Of a stretch of DNA of 64,000 nt, positions 31,477 through 42,638 are shown piece by piece. The notes below the pieces were generated by a model. That model searched no databases, had not been told where the DNA came from, and saw nothing but the letters and a program-made list of their open reading frames with translations. Positions within the stretch are counted from its first letter, which is position 1, and each line of letters begins with the position of its first letter. The DNA comes from Flaccisagitta enflata (taxonomy: Eukaryota; Chaetognatha; Sagittoidea; Aphragmophora): assembly GCA_965153355.1 (NCBI GenBank), contig OZ231126.1, positions 77,624,001 to 77,688,000 on the forward strand, read 5' to 3'. The position numbers and the translations under genes are program-made.

Positions 31477-32435
31477 ATTATATCTGAAAGAAAAAAGTTA
31501 TTCTGATCATGTTGGAAATTGTGTTTTTTCCCGCCGGAGCTAGGAGTCTGTTTGCAGATATCACCAAATTTTTTTTCAGATTACTTTAATAAATATTTTT
31601 TTAAAATTCTTGAAGACTATGAAAATCGTGCAAAAATTATTGAGATACACATGCATTAGTATAAACCAGCTAGTTTTAAGAAATATTTAGTGGATTAGAG
31701 CTTAAAAATAACCAAAAAAATAAGCTATCTTACAAAGATTTTTGGTGAGTTTTTTTTATTCTGATTGGTGAAAAATCCCTCCAAACAAACTGAAGGAGGC
31801 AAAAACATTAGTGCAGCAACTGTAACCATACTTTTCATATATATTTCATATTTATGGAAGCTATGAATGCCAATTTTAACTTCAAAAATGTTTAAAAATG
31901 TCAAATTTTTGTTATTATATGACTATCAATTCTATACTCTCAAGCCAATTTTTTTAATTTTTGCCATGATTTGTAGCTAATGCATCAAAAAAGATGTTTC
32001 CCCAGATCAGGAGTCTTGACCCTTTTTTTCGACCTAGGGTTTGTTCCTGGACGCCGTGGAGATGAAATGTTTACTGAAGAGTCACCTCCGGGCTACTACA
32101 GTTCTAATTTCATATCACTGGGCCTTCAAGACGCAGATGTGCTATTTCTTCTTTCCTTCCGAGTAGTACAAACAGACCACTAATTTAGCATGTGGAGGCA
32201 CAAAGTTTTAGCACCACCCCATATACACTGGGTACTTCAGGGTGTCCCTAACTCGGAACGCGGAATTTTCCTCATCTGTTTGGAATCGGGGACCCGGTCC
32301 CCGGGGAACCGGGGGAACGCAGTGTTGGGCAGCTTTATATGTTTATATTTTGAATGACTACGTAGAAAGGCCATTTCTAAAGCCTCTTGAAAAATTCTGT
32401 GTAGTTATGATTGCAGTTTTCTGTTTTACAATTTG

Positions 32436-32557
32436 GAATGCCTGATGGAAAATGTCGAGGAACGCGAGGAACGCGAGTGAGGAACGCCAGGAATCCGAGT
32501 GAGGAACGCGAGGAATGGGAAATTCGAGGAACAGGGATTGACAGCAATAACAACACC

Positions 32558-32647
<90 letters not shown>

Positions 32648-32866
32648 AATAGAGGACCGCAAGGAACGCGGAAACCCGAGTGAGGATTGCAAGGAACGAG
32701 GAATGTGAGGAACAGTGATTGACAACAACAAAAGCAACAACAACAACAACAACAACAACGACGGAGGACCGCGAGGAACGCGAGAAATCCGAGTGAGGAA
32801 CCCGAGTGAGGAACGCGAGGAACAGGAAATACGAGGAATAGGGAATGATAACAACAACAACAACAA

Positions 32867-32902
<36 letters not shown>

Positions 32903-32991
32903 CGACAGAGGACCGCGAGGAATGCGGAAATCCAAGTGAGGAACGCAAAGAACGGGGAATGCGAGGAACAGTGATTGACAACAACAAAAGC

Positions 32992-33080
<89 letters not shown>

Positions 33081-33173
33081 CGACGACAACGGAGGAGGAC
33101 CGCGAGGAATGTGAGGAATCCAAGTGAGGAACGCGAGGAACAGGAAATACGAGGAACAGGGATTGACAACAAT

Positions 33174-33232
<59 letters not shown>

Positions 33233-33328
33233 CGATGGAGGACCCAAGGAACGCGGAAATCCGAGTGAGGAACGCAAGGAACGAGGAATGCGAGGAACAG
33301 TGATTGACAACAACTAAAGCAACAAAAG

Positions 33329-33413
<85 letters not shown>

Positions 33414-33507
33414 AATGACGACAACGGACCACGAGGAACGCGAGTGAGGAACGCGAGGAATCCGAGTGAGGAACGTAAGGAACAGGAAATACGTGGAACC
33501 GGGATTG

Positions 33508-33601
<94 letters not shown>

Positions 33602-33703
33602 CGACGACGACGACTACAACGACTACGACGACTACGGAGGACCGCGAGAGCCGCGGAAATCCGAGAGGAACCCAAGGAACGGGGAATGCGAGGAATAGGG
33701 ATT

Positions 33704-33783
<80 letters not shown>

Positions 33784-33795
33784 AGGACCGCGAGG
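32436..33795. repeat. higher-order array: GAGGAACGCGAG minisatellite with internal (AAC)n
   Basis: About nine units. Each has a GC-rich part made of GAGGAACGCGAGTGAGGAA-like 10-15-bp repeats, the phrase GGGATTGACAAC or GTGATTGACAAC, then an (AAC)n tract of 10-40 triplets, often closing in (GAC)n and GGAGGACCGCGAGG. The very long frames on both strands (up to 558 codons) are poly-Asn, Thr, Leu, Val or Cys and are not supported as genes. Confidence 0.92.
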
Positions 33796-33796
33796 A

Positions 33797-33810
33797 ACAC
33801 ACACACACAC

Positions 33811-33903
<93 letters not shown>
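33797..33903. repeat. (AC)n microsatellite
   Basis: About 52 AC units directly attached to the last unit of the compound array. Confidence 0.97.
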
Positions 33904-33905
<2 letters not shown>

Positions 33906-35395
33906 CGCGAGAATGTAACAAGTGGCGTTCGCAATAACGTGTTCCACGGTAACTTATTTGAGCATGAATGGTAATCAGGGGCCCGGAGAGGCCTATACAC
34001 CCTTTACAAATTATAGGGGCCCGGGCCTCAGGGGGGCCTGGAAGGGCTCTCAAATATGTAAAAGGGAAAAGGGAGAAAAGAAAAGAAGAAAGAAAAAGAA
34101 AAGAAGAACAAAAAGAAAAAAAAAGAAAAGAAAAGTTTTGGCTCGATTGTAAACCAAGGCCCCTGCGGGAATGGTTTGCAAAACCAGGCCCTTAGTTAAT
34201 GATACAAATGTTTAAAATATTGAAATTTTTTTTATATTTTTGTTACGGATCAAAGTACTTAATTTAACACTTTGATTTTCTTCTACAAATAGAATGTATA
34301 GAGACTTTAAAATAATATGTAAAAAAAAATATATGTGCTATCATTTTGGCCAGCAGTTATGACGCAGAGCCAGATCGGACGAGCAATTTCCAGTCACACC
34401 TTTCTAAGGGCTGTTGCGATTTTTTTTCACGTATGTGACCATATCATGAGTGTGGTCACTTATCATATTAATGCTATCTCATACCTCAATAGTCAAAAAT
34501 GAGTGACAGGCTCGAGCAATGACGTTTTATGGGTGAAAATCGCTGAGAAAATGGCTTGAAACGAAGGAAATTGAGTTCCCTGGCCTGTTTCATCAATGAA
34601 GCTGTTGAAACAATCTGACTAAACCAACGCTTGCGGTATGAAAAAATGGAATGTATAGCTAATCCTAGGTTTATTTTCACTACTAAAAAAATCTGGCGGC
34701 TTTAGGGGTAAAAGTATGCTCATAAAAGAATTCTGAAGTGAAGATGTCATGGTGACCTTCAGAAATTGATTATTCGTACAATTTTTGTAATATTATTTAA
34801 AATAGCTATCTAGCAAGCAACGAGTAGGGATTTTTTAGTAGAATTAGTATAAATATGTGTCATAGAGCATTGTTACTCAGATTTGACCAATGGGGAGCTT
34901 TTTTTATATGCTAAATCAATTTTCAGAGTGAGGTTCTCACTCTTTATCGAGATTTCGAAAATATTAATTTCGTTTTTGAGAATTAAGAATAGCAAAAATA
35001 AAGAAAAAACTAACTTTTCTAAGAACATACTGGCCTTGGTATAATAAATAGCTGGCCCGGTATGTTTTTGTTTTTGTCATTTTTTCATTTTTTATGCAAA
35101 TTCTTAATTCTCAATGAATTAAGTGTGTCATCTTTTTTCTCCTTTTTTTCTTTGGATTTTCCTTGAAATCAGCGAAGATTGCCAGACGAAAGACAAACAC
35201 ATCGGGTTCAACCTTAGTCTTAGGGGAGCAAGTAGGGACATTATCAGGGCTGGACATGGGTCATTTTCAAAAGAAAAAGACATTGGGCAGGGGCAGTAGC
35301 ATGTTCTAGCAGAAGCAGAGATAAGCGGAATTTATTGATTTTACCAACCCCCTAAAGAAATGTGTCAACAGAGCACAAACACAGAATAATAAACA
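33904..35395. other. intergenic, nothing recognised
   Basis: Contains a GGGGCCCGGGCC-type GC-rich patch near 34015 and otherwise AT-rich unique-looking sequence. No exon or repeat end could be supported. Confidence 0.5.
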
Positions 35396-35411
35396 ACACG
35401 TACCCAATGTA

Positions 35412-35500
35412 GATATGTATGAATGTATGAATGAATGAATGTATGAATGTATGAATAAATGAATAACTGAAAGACTGGCCGAATGAATGAATGATTGGTT
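35412..35500. repeat. (GAAT)n microsatellite
   Basis: Imperfect TGAATGTA and TGAATGAA tetranucleotide run. Confidence 0.85.
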
Positions 35501-35720
35501 CAATCAATCAACACAAGAAGGCACGAGAATCACGAGAGAACTCGATGGAGCGTGCGGCTGGGTGTGTGCGGCTCGGTGCGTGCGGCTGGGCAGGGTTAGA
35601 GATAAGAGACTAACCAAAGCATTTGGGCAGGAATGGTTACTCGAAACCTTTTTGCATTACTGACCATCCCGTGCCAACCTTGAATCTTTCGTACTCTCCT
35701 TTTTTCTTGAGTTATGTCCT

Positions 35721-36231
35721 TTTTTGGGCAGCGGCCCCAAAGGGCCGATGTCCTGTAGGACACAGGGGTGAATTTCCAGACCTCCGTTCGTCCGTCCGTC
35801 CGTACATCCATCCGTACGTCCGTCCGTCCCCCCCCCCCCGCTTAAGCTTCTGAGCCTCAAATTCCATTGAATAACATGGAAAATTGACACAAAATGCAAA
35901 AACGCGAGATTCCTATTGAATAACATGGAAAATTTACCAGAAGTTAAAAATATGTGAAATCCCTAGTAAAAAACATGGAAAATTGATAGAATTATGAGAT
36001 AAATGCAGAATTTAGATCCAATAGCATGGAAAATTGACAAAAATATTGAAAAAAATGCAATGTTCTCATTGTATAACATGGAAAATAGCCCCAAAGCCTA
36101 AAGGCCTTCTCAGGACATCTGGAAATTTACCCCTGTGTCCTAGAGGACATCGGCCATTTGGGGCCGCTGCCCTGCCTTACCCCATTTCTTCAGCTAATCA
36201 CTCCAAGCAGGGCATCGGGTACCGCTGACCA
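35721..36231 (+). mobile_element. family B element, beta version
   Basis: Left terminus GGGCAGCGGCCCCAAAGGGC with inner sequence CGATGTCCTGTAGGACACAG and GGGTGAATTTCCAGA, then (CCGT)n and a C run. The core is a 40-50-bp repeat with AACATGGAAAATTGAC. The right terminus is the inverted repeat (TCTGGAAATTTACCCCTGTG, TCCTAGAGGACATCGGCC) and is followed by GGGTACCGCTGACCA. Confidence 0.85.
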
Positions 36232-36307
36232 TGTGCGATCCTCGGATGAGTAGTTCTTCCTTACTTTCCTTTCATTTTTTTCTTCTATCCTTTTCTTTTC
36301 CTCTCTT

Positions 36308-36311
36308 TTTT

Positions 36312-36371
<60 letters not shown>

Positions 36372-36392
36372 ACTTTCTTACTTTCTTTCTTT
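36308..36392. repeat. (TTTC)n microsatellite
   Basis: About 20 TTTC units with TTAC variants at the end. Confidence 0.95.
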
Positions 36393-36425
36393 TTATTTGT
36401 GCGTCATCGTTGGTTTGCATATATG

Positions 36426-36612
36426 TAATCGCGTGACACACAACTCTAAACCCAGCTATATCGGTGCGTCGATTGGTGGGTTCCCTTTTCAACTTTTTTG
36501 GTATTTTTGAGTTCTTTGAGTTCACTGCGCCGTTCTAAACGCCTAAAGGATCTTCTCATTCACTGTCCCTGCCCATCCGCGCAAAACTTGGGTAGCCGTG
36601 TGTCTGGCCTTG
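36426..36612 (+). mobile_element. degenerate family A element
   Basis: ATCGCGTGACACACAACT replaces the hairpin. CTGTCCCTGCCCATCCGCGC and TGGGTAGCCGTGTGTCTGGC and CTTG mark the far end. Confidence 0.6.
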
Positions 36613-36699
36613 ATTTAAATTGACTCGAAAATTCCAATGATCAAAAAAATTTAGCTGATGTCATTTTCTAAGCGCCTTGTACTCCTGCTGAGTGCTTTT

Positions 36700-36885
36700 A
36701 GTCACGTGCAAGCGATTCTATAACCCGCGATGTCGGTCGGTCGGTCCACCCGTTGGTCAGTCAGTAACACTGCTCTTCCGCATTTTTTGCATTACCGCTC
36801 CAGTCCAAATGTTTGGTTAGCATTTTTTATCACTGCCCCTGCCCACCCGCAAACGACCTTGGTAGCCATGTTTCCGACCTTTATT
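36700..36885 (+). mobile_element. degenerate family A element
   Basis: AGTCACGTGCAAGCGATT hairpin remnant, CTATAACCCGCGATGTCGGT, CCCCTGCCCACCCGCAAACG and GGTAGCCATGTTTCCGACCT. Confidence 0.65.
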
Positions 36886-37077
36886 TTCCTTATGCTCTTG
36901 AATGCCAAGGCTTTTGGGTTCATGAATTATGGCTAAACTATCCTTAACTATCATTAACGATTGATCACTTGTCAACATTTTTAACAAGGAGGTATATTCT
37001 TGATGAGATGAATGAAGGAAATCAGGTAAATGAACAAATCAAACAAATCGAACAAATCAATGTATGACTGTAAATAT

Positions 37078-37350
37078 GAATGAACGAATGAATGAATGAC
37101 TGAATGAATGAATAAAGGAATGTATGAATGAATCGATGAATGAATAAATGAACGATCAAAAGAATGAATTTAATGATCTCAAATACAAAGGAATCATGAA
37201 ATATCTGACACGGTTTTCGCAGCCACAGAAAATTATGACATGACGAAAGATATGATTAGGAAATGAAATCATTGATAAATGAATGGAATAATAAATGACT
37301 AAATGAATGAATGAATAAGTGAATGAATGAATGAATGAATGAATGAATAA
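37078..37350. repeat. (AATG)n microsatellite tracts
   Basis: Imperfect AATG/AATA tetranucleotides interrupted by about 100 bp of unique sequence around 37170-37260. Confidence 0.8.
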
Positions 37351-37624
37351 AAGACTAACCAAACAAATTGATTTATGAATTAAATGTGAATAATTGATAC
37401 AAATGATATTTCATTGCTCAGGAACAAATAAAACAAATATCAAGGCTATTTGTTCTGGATAAAAAAGAAATCTGTAAATTTGCATGTATGAATGATGAGT
37501 GAATGATGAGTGAATGAATCCATAGAAAATAAAGAGATAGTACTCTAATGTCATAACTTTACAATTGGGTAGCAAAAATTGATAAAATGATGACACATGA
37601 TGAATGAAACTTGTGGATTTCCCC

Positions 37625-37946
37625 CAGGGGTGTATATAGTTGAGCGGCTTTTGATTTTATTACCCCCCCTGCCTTTGATTTTCTTCCCCGCGACGCGTCG
37701 CATCGCGTTACAAAATGTATAATTTTCTTCCCCATAAAGCAATAAAACAGTACATTATAGGTTTAAATAGTGTTAAAATGTGTTGTAGTAAGCAGAGAGT
37801 ACCATTTGGAACTACCAAAAGTGTTAAATCCTCAAAAATTCTTTTTTTTTTTAGCTTTTGATTTTTTTCCCCATCTCCAAACCCTTTGATTTTATTCCCC
37901 CCCCCCCGCCGGGGGGGGGGGGAATGCTCAACTTTATACATGCCTG
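37625..37946. mobile_element. hAT-like MITE with 8-bp target duplication
   Basis: Flanked by ATTTCCCC on both sides (37617-37624, 37947-37954). Ends CAGGGGTGTATATAGTTGAG and, inverted, CAGGCATGTATAAAGTTGAG match at 16 of 20 positions. The 322-bp interior holds CTTTGATTTT plus C-run repeats and a short CCCCC/GGGGG palindrome near the right end. Confidence 0.85.
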
Positions 37947-38329
37947 ATTTCCCCTCATAGTTCATGTATAAATATACAATTAGTTTTTAAGCAATAAATA
38001 GCTAAAAAATCAATATTTTGCATTAATTTTTTTTGCAATCTGATCAGTATGCAATGCCTAAGGATAAAAAAAAGTTGATTAGCTTAAATTCACTAATCTA
38101 TTTTTTGACCTATATGACTGGGATCTGCATGGCTGATCTTGCTCCGTGTCTTATGCCAAAACTAGGGGGGCCGGATTTTTGGATTGTATAGGGGCCCGAA
38201 ATTTCTTTGCTGGCCCCTGATGATAATGCAATAATTGAAAAAAGTCATCCAATATCAATGTTCAGAAAAATATGTGTTATGTATATTGGTTGCCTGTGGT
38301 CGGCCCTACACCCTGTCCTCATAACTGCA

Positions 38330-38590
38330 GGGCATATAATTATGAGGCTTAGAACTACGGGGCTTATAGCCGTGGGGCTTATAACCGCAGGGCTTAATAA
38401 CCGCAAGGCTCATAACCGCGGCACTCATAACAACAGGGCTCATAACTACAGGGCTTATAACCACGGGGCTCATAAACTGGGTTGTGTGACATGCAGTGGA
38501 GAAACCTAGACTGTGTGACTCACATTTGGAGAAAACTGGGCTATGTGACACACATTCGGAGATACCTAAGCTGTGTGACACATTTTGTTA
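38330..38590 (+). repeat. two short minisatellites
   Basis: 38330-38475: 18-bp unit ACCGCAGGGCTTATA. 38478-38585: about three copies of the 36-bp unit CTGTGTGACACACATTCGGA, GAAAACTGGG, also present at 40146-40215 and massively at 45602-46208. Confidence 0.8.
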
Positions 38591-38739
38591 TTGTTTCTAT
38601 CTATGAAATTGAAAAATTACAGGGGGAAGGGATTCGACTTTTGTTCAATCCATATTGTCCCTTTGTGCTTGTATTTTTGCATGTACAATAAATGCCCATC
38701 CGGCCAGAATTCTCACTTGCCAAATTCTTAAAAAAAAAA

Positions 38740-39750
38740 AAAAAAAATGGACCCATCCCAGATTTTTGCACAGGGGACTTAAAAAGGCTGTAGAACAAGA
38801 TTCTGATGTTCGTTTTGACCTAACTTGAGCCAAACAAAAAAGAAACGGGTTTTAGTGCAAAAAACAGCTATTTTTCCTAAAAGAATGGTATTAAATGAAA
38901 TGTTTTGGCCCTTTTTTTTAAAGAAACATAAAGTACTAATAGTAATTGATATTTGAGTGAATCTAGAACAATTTTGAATCGGTCTATGAGGTTCAAAAAT
39001 AGCATTAAAATGCTCAAAAATGAAGAAATGACATAAAAATTGAAAAATCATTAAAATTGATGTTTTGGAACAGTTTCTTAGGGTAAAATTTACTATCAGT
39101 ATGAATTTCATTGATTTACTTAAAAAAACATGGCCGTGATAAGCAAAAAACGCCAAACCACAATATGCAAATGAGGTCAAAGTGCGGTTTTTGCAAAAAA
39201 TGGCTTTGGAAAGGTAAGAACAGAATTGGTTATTGTGTTTAGCTTCTATAAAAAGAAAAAACATGTTTTTTACTGTTCTTTGCTAAAAAAACAAAAACCG
39301 CACTTTAATCTCATTTGCATATTGCGGTTTTGCGTTTTACGCTTATCACGACCATGTATTTAAAAGTAAATTGATGAAATCCATACTAACAGCATATTTT
39401 ACCCTAAGAAACTGTTCCAAAACATCAGTTTTGACGATTTTTTAATTTTTAGGTCATTTCTTCATTTTTGAGCATTTTGATGCTATTTTTGAACCTCAAA
39501 GACCTATTCAAAATTGTTCTAGATTCACTCAAATATCAATTACTATTGGTACTTTATGTTTCTATAAAAAAAAGGGCCAGAATATTTCATTGAATACAAT
39601 TCTTTTAGGAAAAATAACTGTTTTTTGCACTAAAACCCGTTTCTTTTTTGTTTGGCTCAAGTTAGGTCAAAATGAACATCAGAATCTTGTTCTACAGCTT
39701 TTTTAGGTCCCCTGTGCAAAAATCTGGGATGGGTCCTTTCTTTTTTTTTC
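38740..39750. mobile_element. large palindromic (foldback) element
   Basis: The left arm starts GGACCCATCCCAGATTTTTG and CACAGGGGACTTAAAAAGGC. The right arm ends in its reverse complement (CCCCTGTGCAAAAATCTGGG, ATGGGTCC). Arms of about 450 bp pair throughout, for example CAATATGCAAATGAGG against TCATTTGCATATTGCGG. The loop is about 90 bp around 39200-39290. No coding sequence and no clear target duplication were found. Confidence 0.85.
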
Positions 39751-40390
39751 ATAACCCTTAAAATTGAGATTTTCTCCATCGAGATTCCTGGCCGCATCAA
39801 ATCAAATCAAATCAAATCACAGGATGGTTATCCATCGGTTATCCATCTCAAATGTCACCATGGATTTTTGAAAAACAAAATGCATACAAAACATACGAGG
39901 AATTGAAAATGAAAATGACAGATAATTCTTGTAATACTTTTTAGAGTTACCAAAAATGGCTGATTATTTAATATTACTTAGTTGATTATGAAAAAAAAAA
40001 TAGTATATCGTATCGGAAATTGTTATCTAGCTATATCTATTATTCGATATATAGCTATCTCTTTTCGACGCTCTTGGAGACAAGAATTCCCTAAATCGAG
40101 CAGTAGATTGTATCTATTTCGTCAGACCTATACCGTCAGTCATTAGTTGTGTGACACACATTCAGAGGAAATTGGGTTGTGTGACACACAATGGAGAAAA
40201 CTGGGCTGTGTGATGTGTGAAACAATTTATCCTATATAAAACTCATACAATTATCCAAATAAGAAACATTAAACTTTTAAAAAAATCTGAAAAAATACGG
40301 ACATTTATATAGTGTAAGCTTCCATTACATACACATACATACCTAAAATATGGTTTTTTGAAACGCTATCAAAAATGCTCAGGTATATAC
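39751..40390. other. intergenic with dispersed AT-rich repeat
   Basis: 39797-39819 is (ATCAA)n. 39965-40146 is a third copy of the AT-rich unit and tail seen at 17985-18262. 40146-40215 holds two copies of the GTGTGACACACA minisatellite unit. Nothing else is recognised. Confidence 0.6.
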
Positions 40391-41091
40391 TTTTTGGGCA
40401 GCGGCCCCAAAGGGGACGAAGTCCTGTAGAACACAGGGGGACTTTCGTTCGTCTGTCCGTCCGTCCGTCCATCCGTCCGTCCGTCCGTCCGTCCGTCCGT
40501 CCGTCCGTCCGTCCGTCCGTCCGTCCGTCTGTCCGTCCATCCGTTTGTTCATCAGACCCCTCAGGCCTCAAATCCGGCCTCTCAGGCCTCAAATCCAGCC
40601 TCTCAGGTCTCAAATCCAGCCTCCCAGGCCTCAAATCTGGCCTCTCAGGCCTCAAATCTGGCCTCTCAGGCCTCAAATCTGGCTTCTCAGGCCTCAAATC
40701 CAAATTCTCAGGCCTCAAACCTGGACTCTCATGCCTCAAATTAGGCCTCTCAGGCCTCAAATCAGCCATCTAAACCTCAATTTATTGCTCCCAGGCTTCA
40801 AATCAGTCCTCTGGCCTTTCAAGCCTTAATCCAGCTCTTTCAAGCCTCAAGTCAGCCCTCTCAAGCTTCCAATCGGCATTCTCAGGCCTTATATCAGCCT
40901 TCTTAGACCTCAGTTTAGGCTCTTGAATGCCTTCAGTCAGCCCTCTATAGCATCTCATCCACTTCTTCAGGTAGGACGAACGAAAGTCCCCCTGTGTTCT
41001 ACAGGACTTCGTCCCCTTCGGGGCCGCTGCCCTGCTTCCCCTCACTCCAATTCACAATCACTCAAAGCAGGGCAACGGGTATCGCTGACCA
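40391..41091 (+). mobile_element. family B element, alpha version, complete
   Basis: Terminal inverted repeats of about 55 bp (40394-40450 and 40977-41033) differ at about one position: GGGCAGCGGCCCCAAAGGGG, ACGAAGTCCTGTAGAACACA, GGGGGACTTTCGTTCGTC. Inside is a (CCGT)n run of about 20 units, then a 20-bp minisatellite (CTCAGGCCTCAAATCTGGC). After the right repeat comes GGGTATCGCTGACCA. The Arg-Pro-Glu-Arg frames are array translations. Confidence 0.9.
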
Positions 41092-41220
41092 CATATTGTC
41101 CATGGGCGACCTGTTACGAATTGTGTCATATTTCTTGTATTTAAAACAAAATTTTTAGTGTATTTTAGAAAAATATATAAAACATTTTAGGGGAAGGGTA
41201 TAGTTAGAGCTGACCTCTGG

Positions 41221-41260
41221 CCTCCTCCTCCTCCTCCTCCTCCTCCTCCTCCTCCTCCTC
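41221..41260. repeat. (CCT)n microsatellite
   Basis: About 13 CCT triplets directly abutting the 5' truncation of the LINE fragment. Confidence 0.95.
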
Positions 41261-42249
41261 GACGTGGCTGGTGCATTTGATAAGGTGTGGATCACCGGTC
41301 TGATGTGGAAGGTCATGGAAATGGAGCTTCCCAAACCACTTGTTGGGGTCATCCAAGGCTTCCTCTCTAAACGCTCGCTGAAAGTCAGAGTTGGCAAAAA
41401 GATTTCGCCAGTAGTACAGATGGAGGCAGGCACCCCACAGGGGGCTGTCCTGTCTCCCACCTTATTCAATCTTTTCGTCGACGATCTAAGAGATATCATA
41501 GGAATTGGTAACGGAATTGAGCTGGCGCAATATGCCGACGATATCGCAATTTGGTGCACATGTAAGGACCCAAAGGAGGCTGAGAAATCGATGAACGAAG
41601 CTCTTAAAAAAATATCCGTTTGGACATCAAAATGGAGAATCGGTCTCGCCCCGGAAAAAAGTGTCTTCATGAAGTTTACAAGACGCCCGACTCAAAAAAG
41701 AGTGCCTGTTGAACTCAAACTACTAGGAAAAGAAGTAAAACAAGTCTCGACTCATCGCTTCCTGGGTGTAGATTAGAATGGAGTCAACACTTCAAGGAAA
41801 TGTTAGGCTCAGCTACTCCAAGGATCAATGCTCTGAAGCGACTTGCAGCCAAATCAGTGTGGCAAAGGCCTGAGTGGATTTTGAAACTCCACGATGCTGT
41901 CGTGAACTCCATTTGGAAATACGCAGCCATTGTTACCTGCACAGCAAAGAAAAGTCTCTGGGAAAATATCATTAAATGTCATTCCAGATGTATCAAATCC
42001 TACTGTGGGATCCCGAATTGCGTCAGTTACGAGCGGATCTGCGACGTGATTGGCATCAAATCTATCAAGCTTGAACTCATGGATTTTGGCCGAAAACGCA
42101 TGGGGGCCTTTATTGCCTTCTCTCCTTTTGGAAGAAAAATTCTATCTGAAAGAAGGGCAAATGTTACAGGACTATACAAATCTCCTTCGGAAATTCTCAT
42201 TGATGACACGGAGGCAACGGCTCATATGAACTCACCAACGCACGTCTAG
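41261..42249 (+). pseudogene. 5'-truncated, frameshifted non-LTR retrotransposon reverse transcriptase
   Basis: The open frame begins inside the RT domain at DVAGAFDKVW (motif A). It then shows AGTPQGAVLSPTLFNLFVDD (motif B region), AQYADDIAIW (motif C, the catalytic YADD) and HRFLGVD. A stop at 41774 is followed by a one-frame shift; the protein continues from LEWSQHF through SATPRINALKRL to the C-terminal region ending near 42249. The layout and YADD motif fit APE-type LINEs such as the Jockey/CR1 groups, by general resemblance only. The N-terminal endonuclease and RT palm are missing and (CCT)n abuts the break, so the copy is dead. Confidence 0.88.
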
Positions 42250-42638
42250 ATTTACGTGGATTGTTCTCTTAGACAGATTCTCCTACTATCTGCTATTTAA
42301 CTGTAGTTTGTACGACTCCTTCATGATGCAAATTGCCCAATTTTCCCATCAATTCTTTTATTTGCTTAATTAAACTAAAGTTTCAGATTTTGGTTGGAAT
42401 TGACGGTTGCGGCGGCGACGAAGGAGACGAGGACGTCAAAGGCGGCTACATCGCCAAATCAAACTCTGACTTTTCCTTTGAAAGACTTACTCCGGACACG
42501 TTTGCCCTCCGTCGATCTCATCCCGTCTGAGACTTACGCGAGCTGCTTCCAACTACTCATCAGGACGAATCCAATGCAGCTAAAACTTCGACATTTCAGT
42601 GCCTTCTCGCTATGTTATTCCCCTCACCGTCATTTGTA
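42250..42638 (+). other. possible degraded retroelement sequence
   Basis: Two partly open frames (one with VGIDGCGGDEGDEDVKGGY) lie between the reverse transcriptase and the endonuclease-like frame. Neither gives a recognisable motif. The frame of the downstream domain contains stops here. Confidence 0.35.

Larger units (their letters stand above)
28161..32066. mobile_element. large diverged inverted repeat interrupted by a hAT-like element
   Basis: The outer ends are inverted copies: ACGGCGTCCAGGAACAAACC and CTAGG at 28163, CCTAGGGTTTGTTCCTGGAC and GCCGT near 32055. Inner matches include CAAGACTCCTGA / TCAGGAGTCTTG, TTTTTTGATGCATTAGCT / AGCTAATGCATCAAAAAA, and CTCCTAGCGCC with ATGATCATG against the region near 31505-31550. 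The left arm carries extra DNA, including a family A remnant at 28481. The central 1.65 kb is the separate element at 29830-31476. No gene is seen. Confidence 0.7.

Noticed and set aside
32358-34053. Very long minus-strand frames (up to 558 codons) rich in Cys, Leu, Val and Ser
   Set aside because: They translate (AAC)n, (GAC)n and the minisatellite; several frames on both strands are open at once, with homopolymeric runs and no domain.
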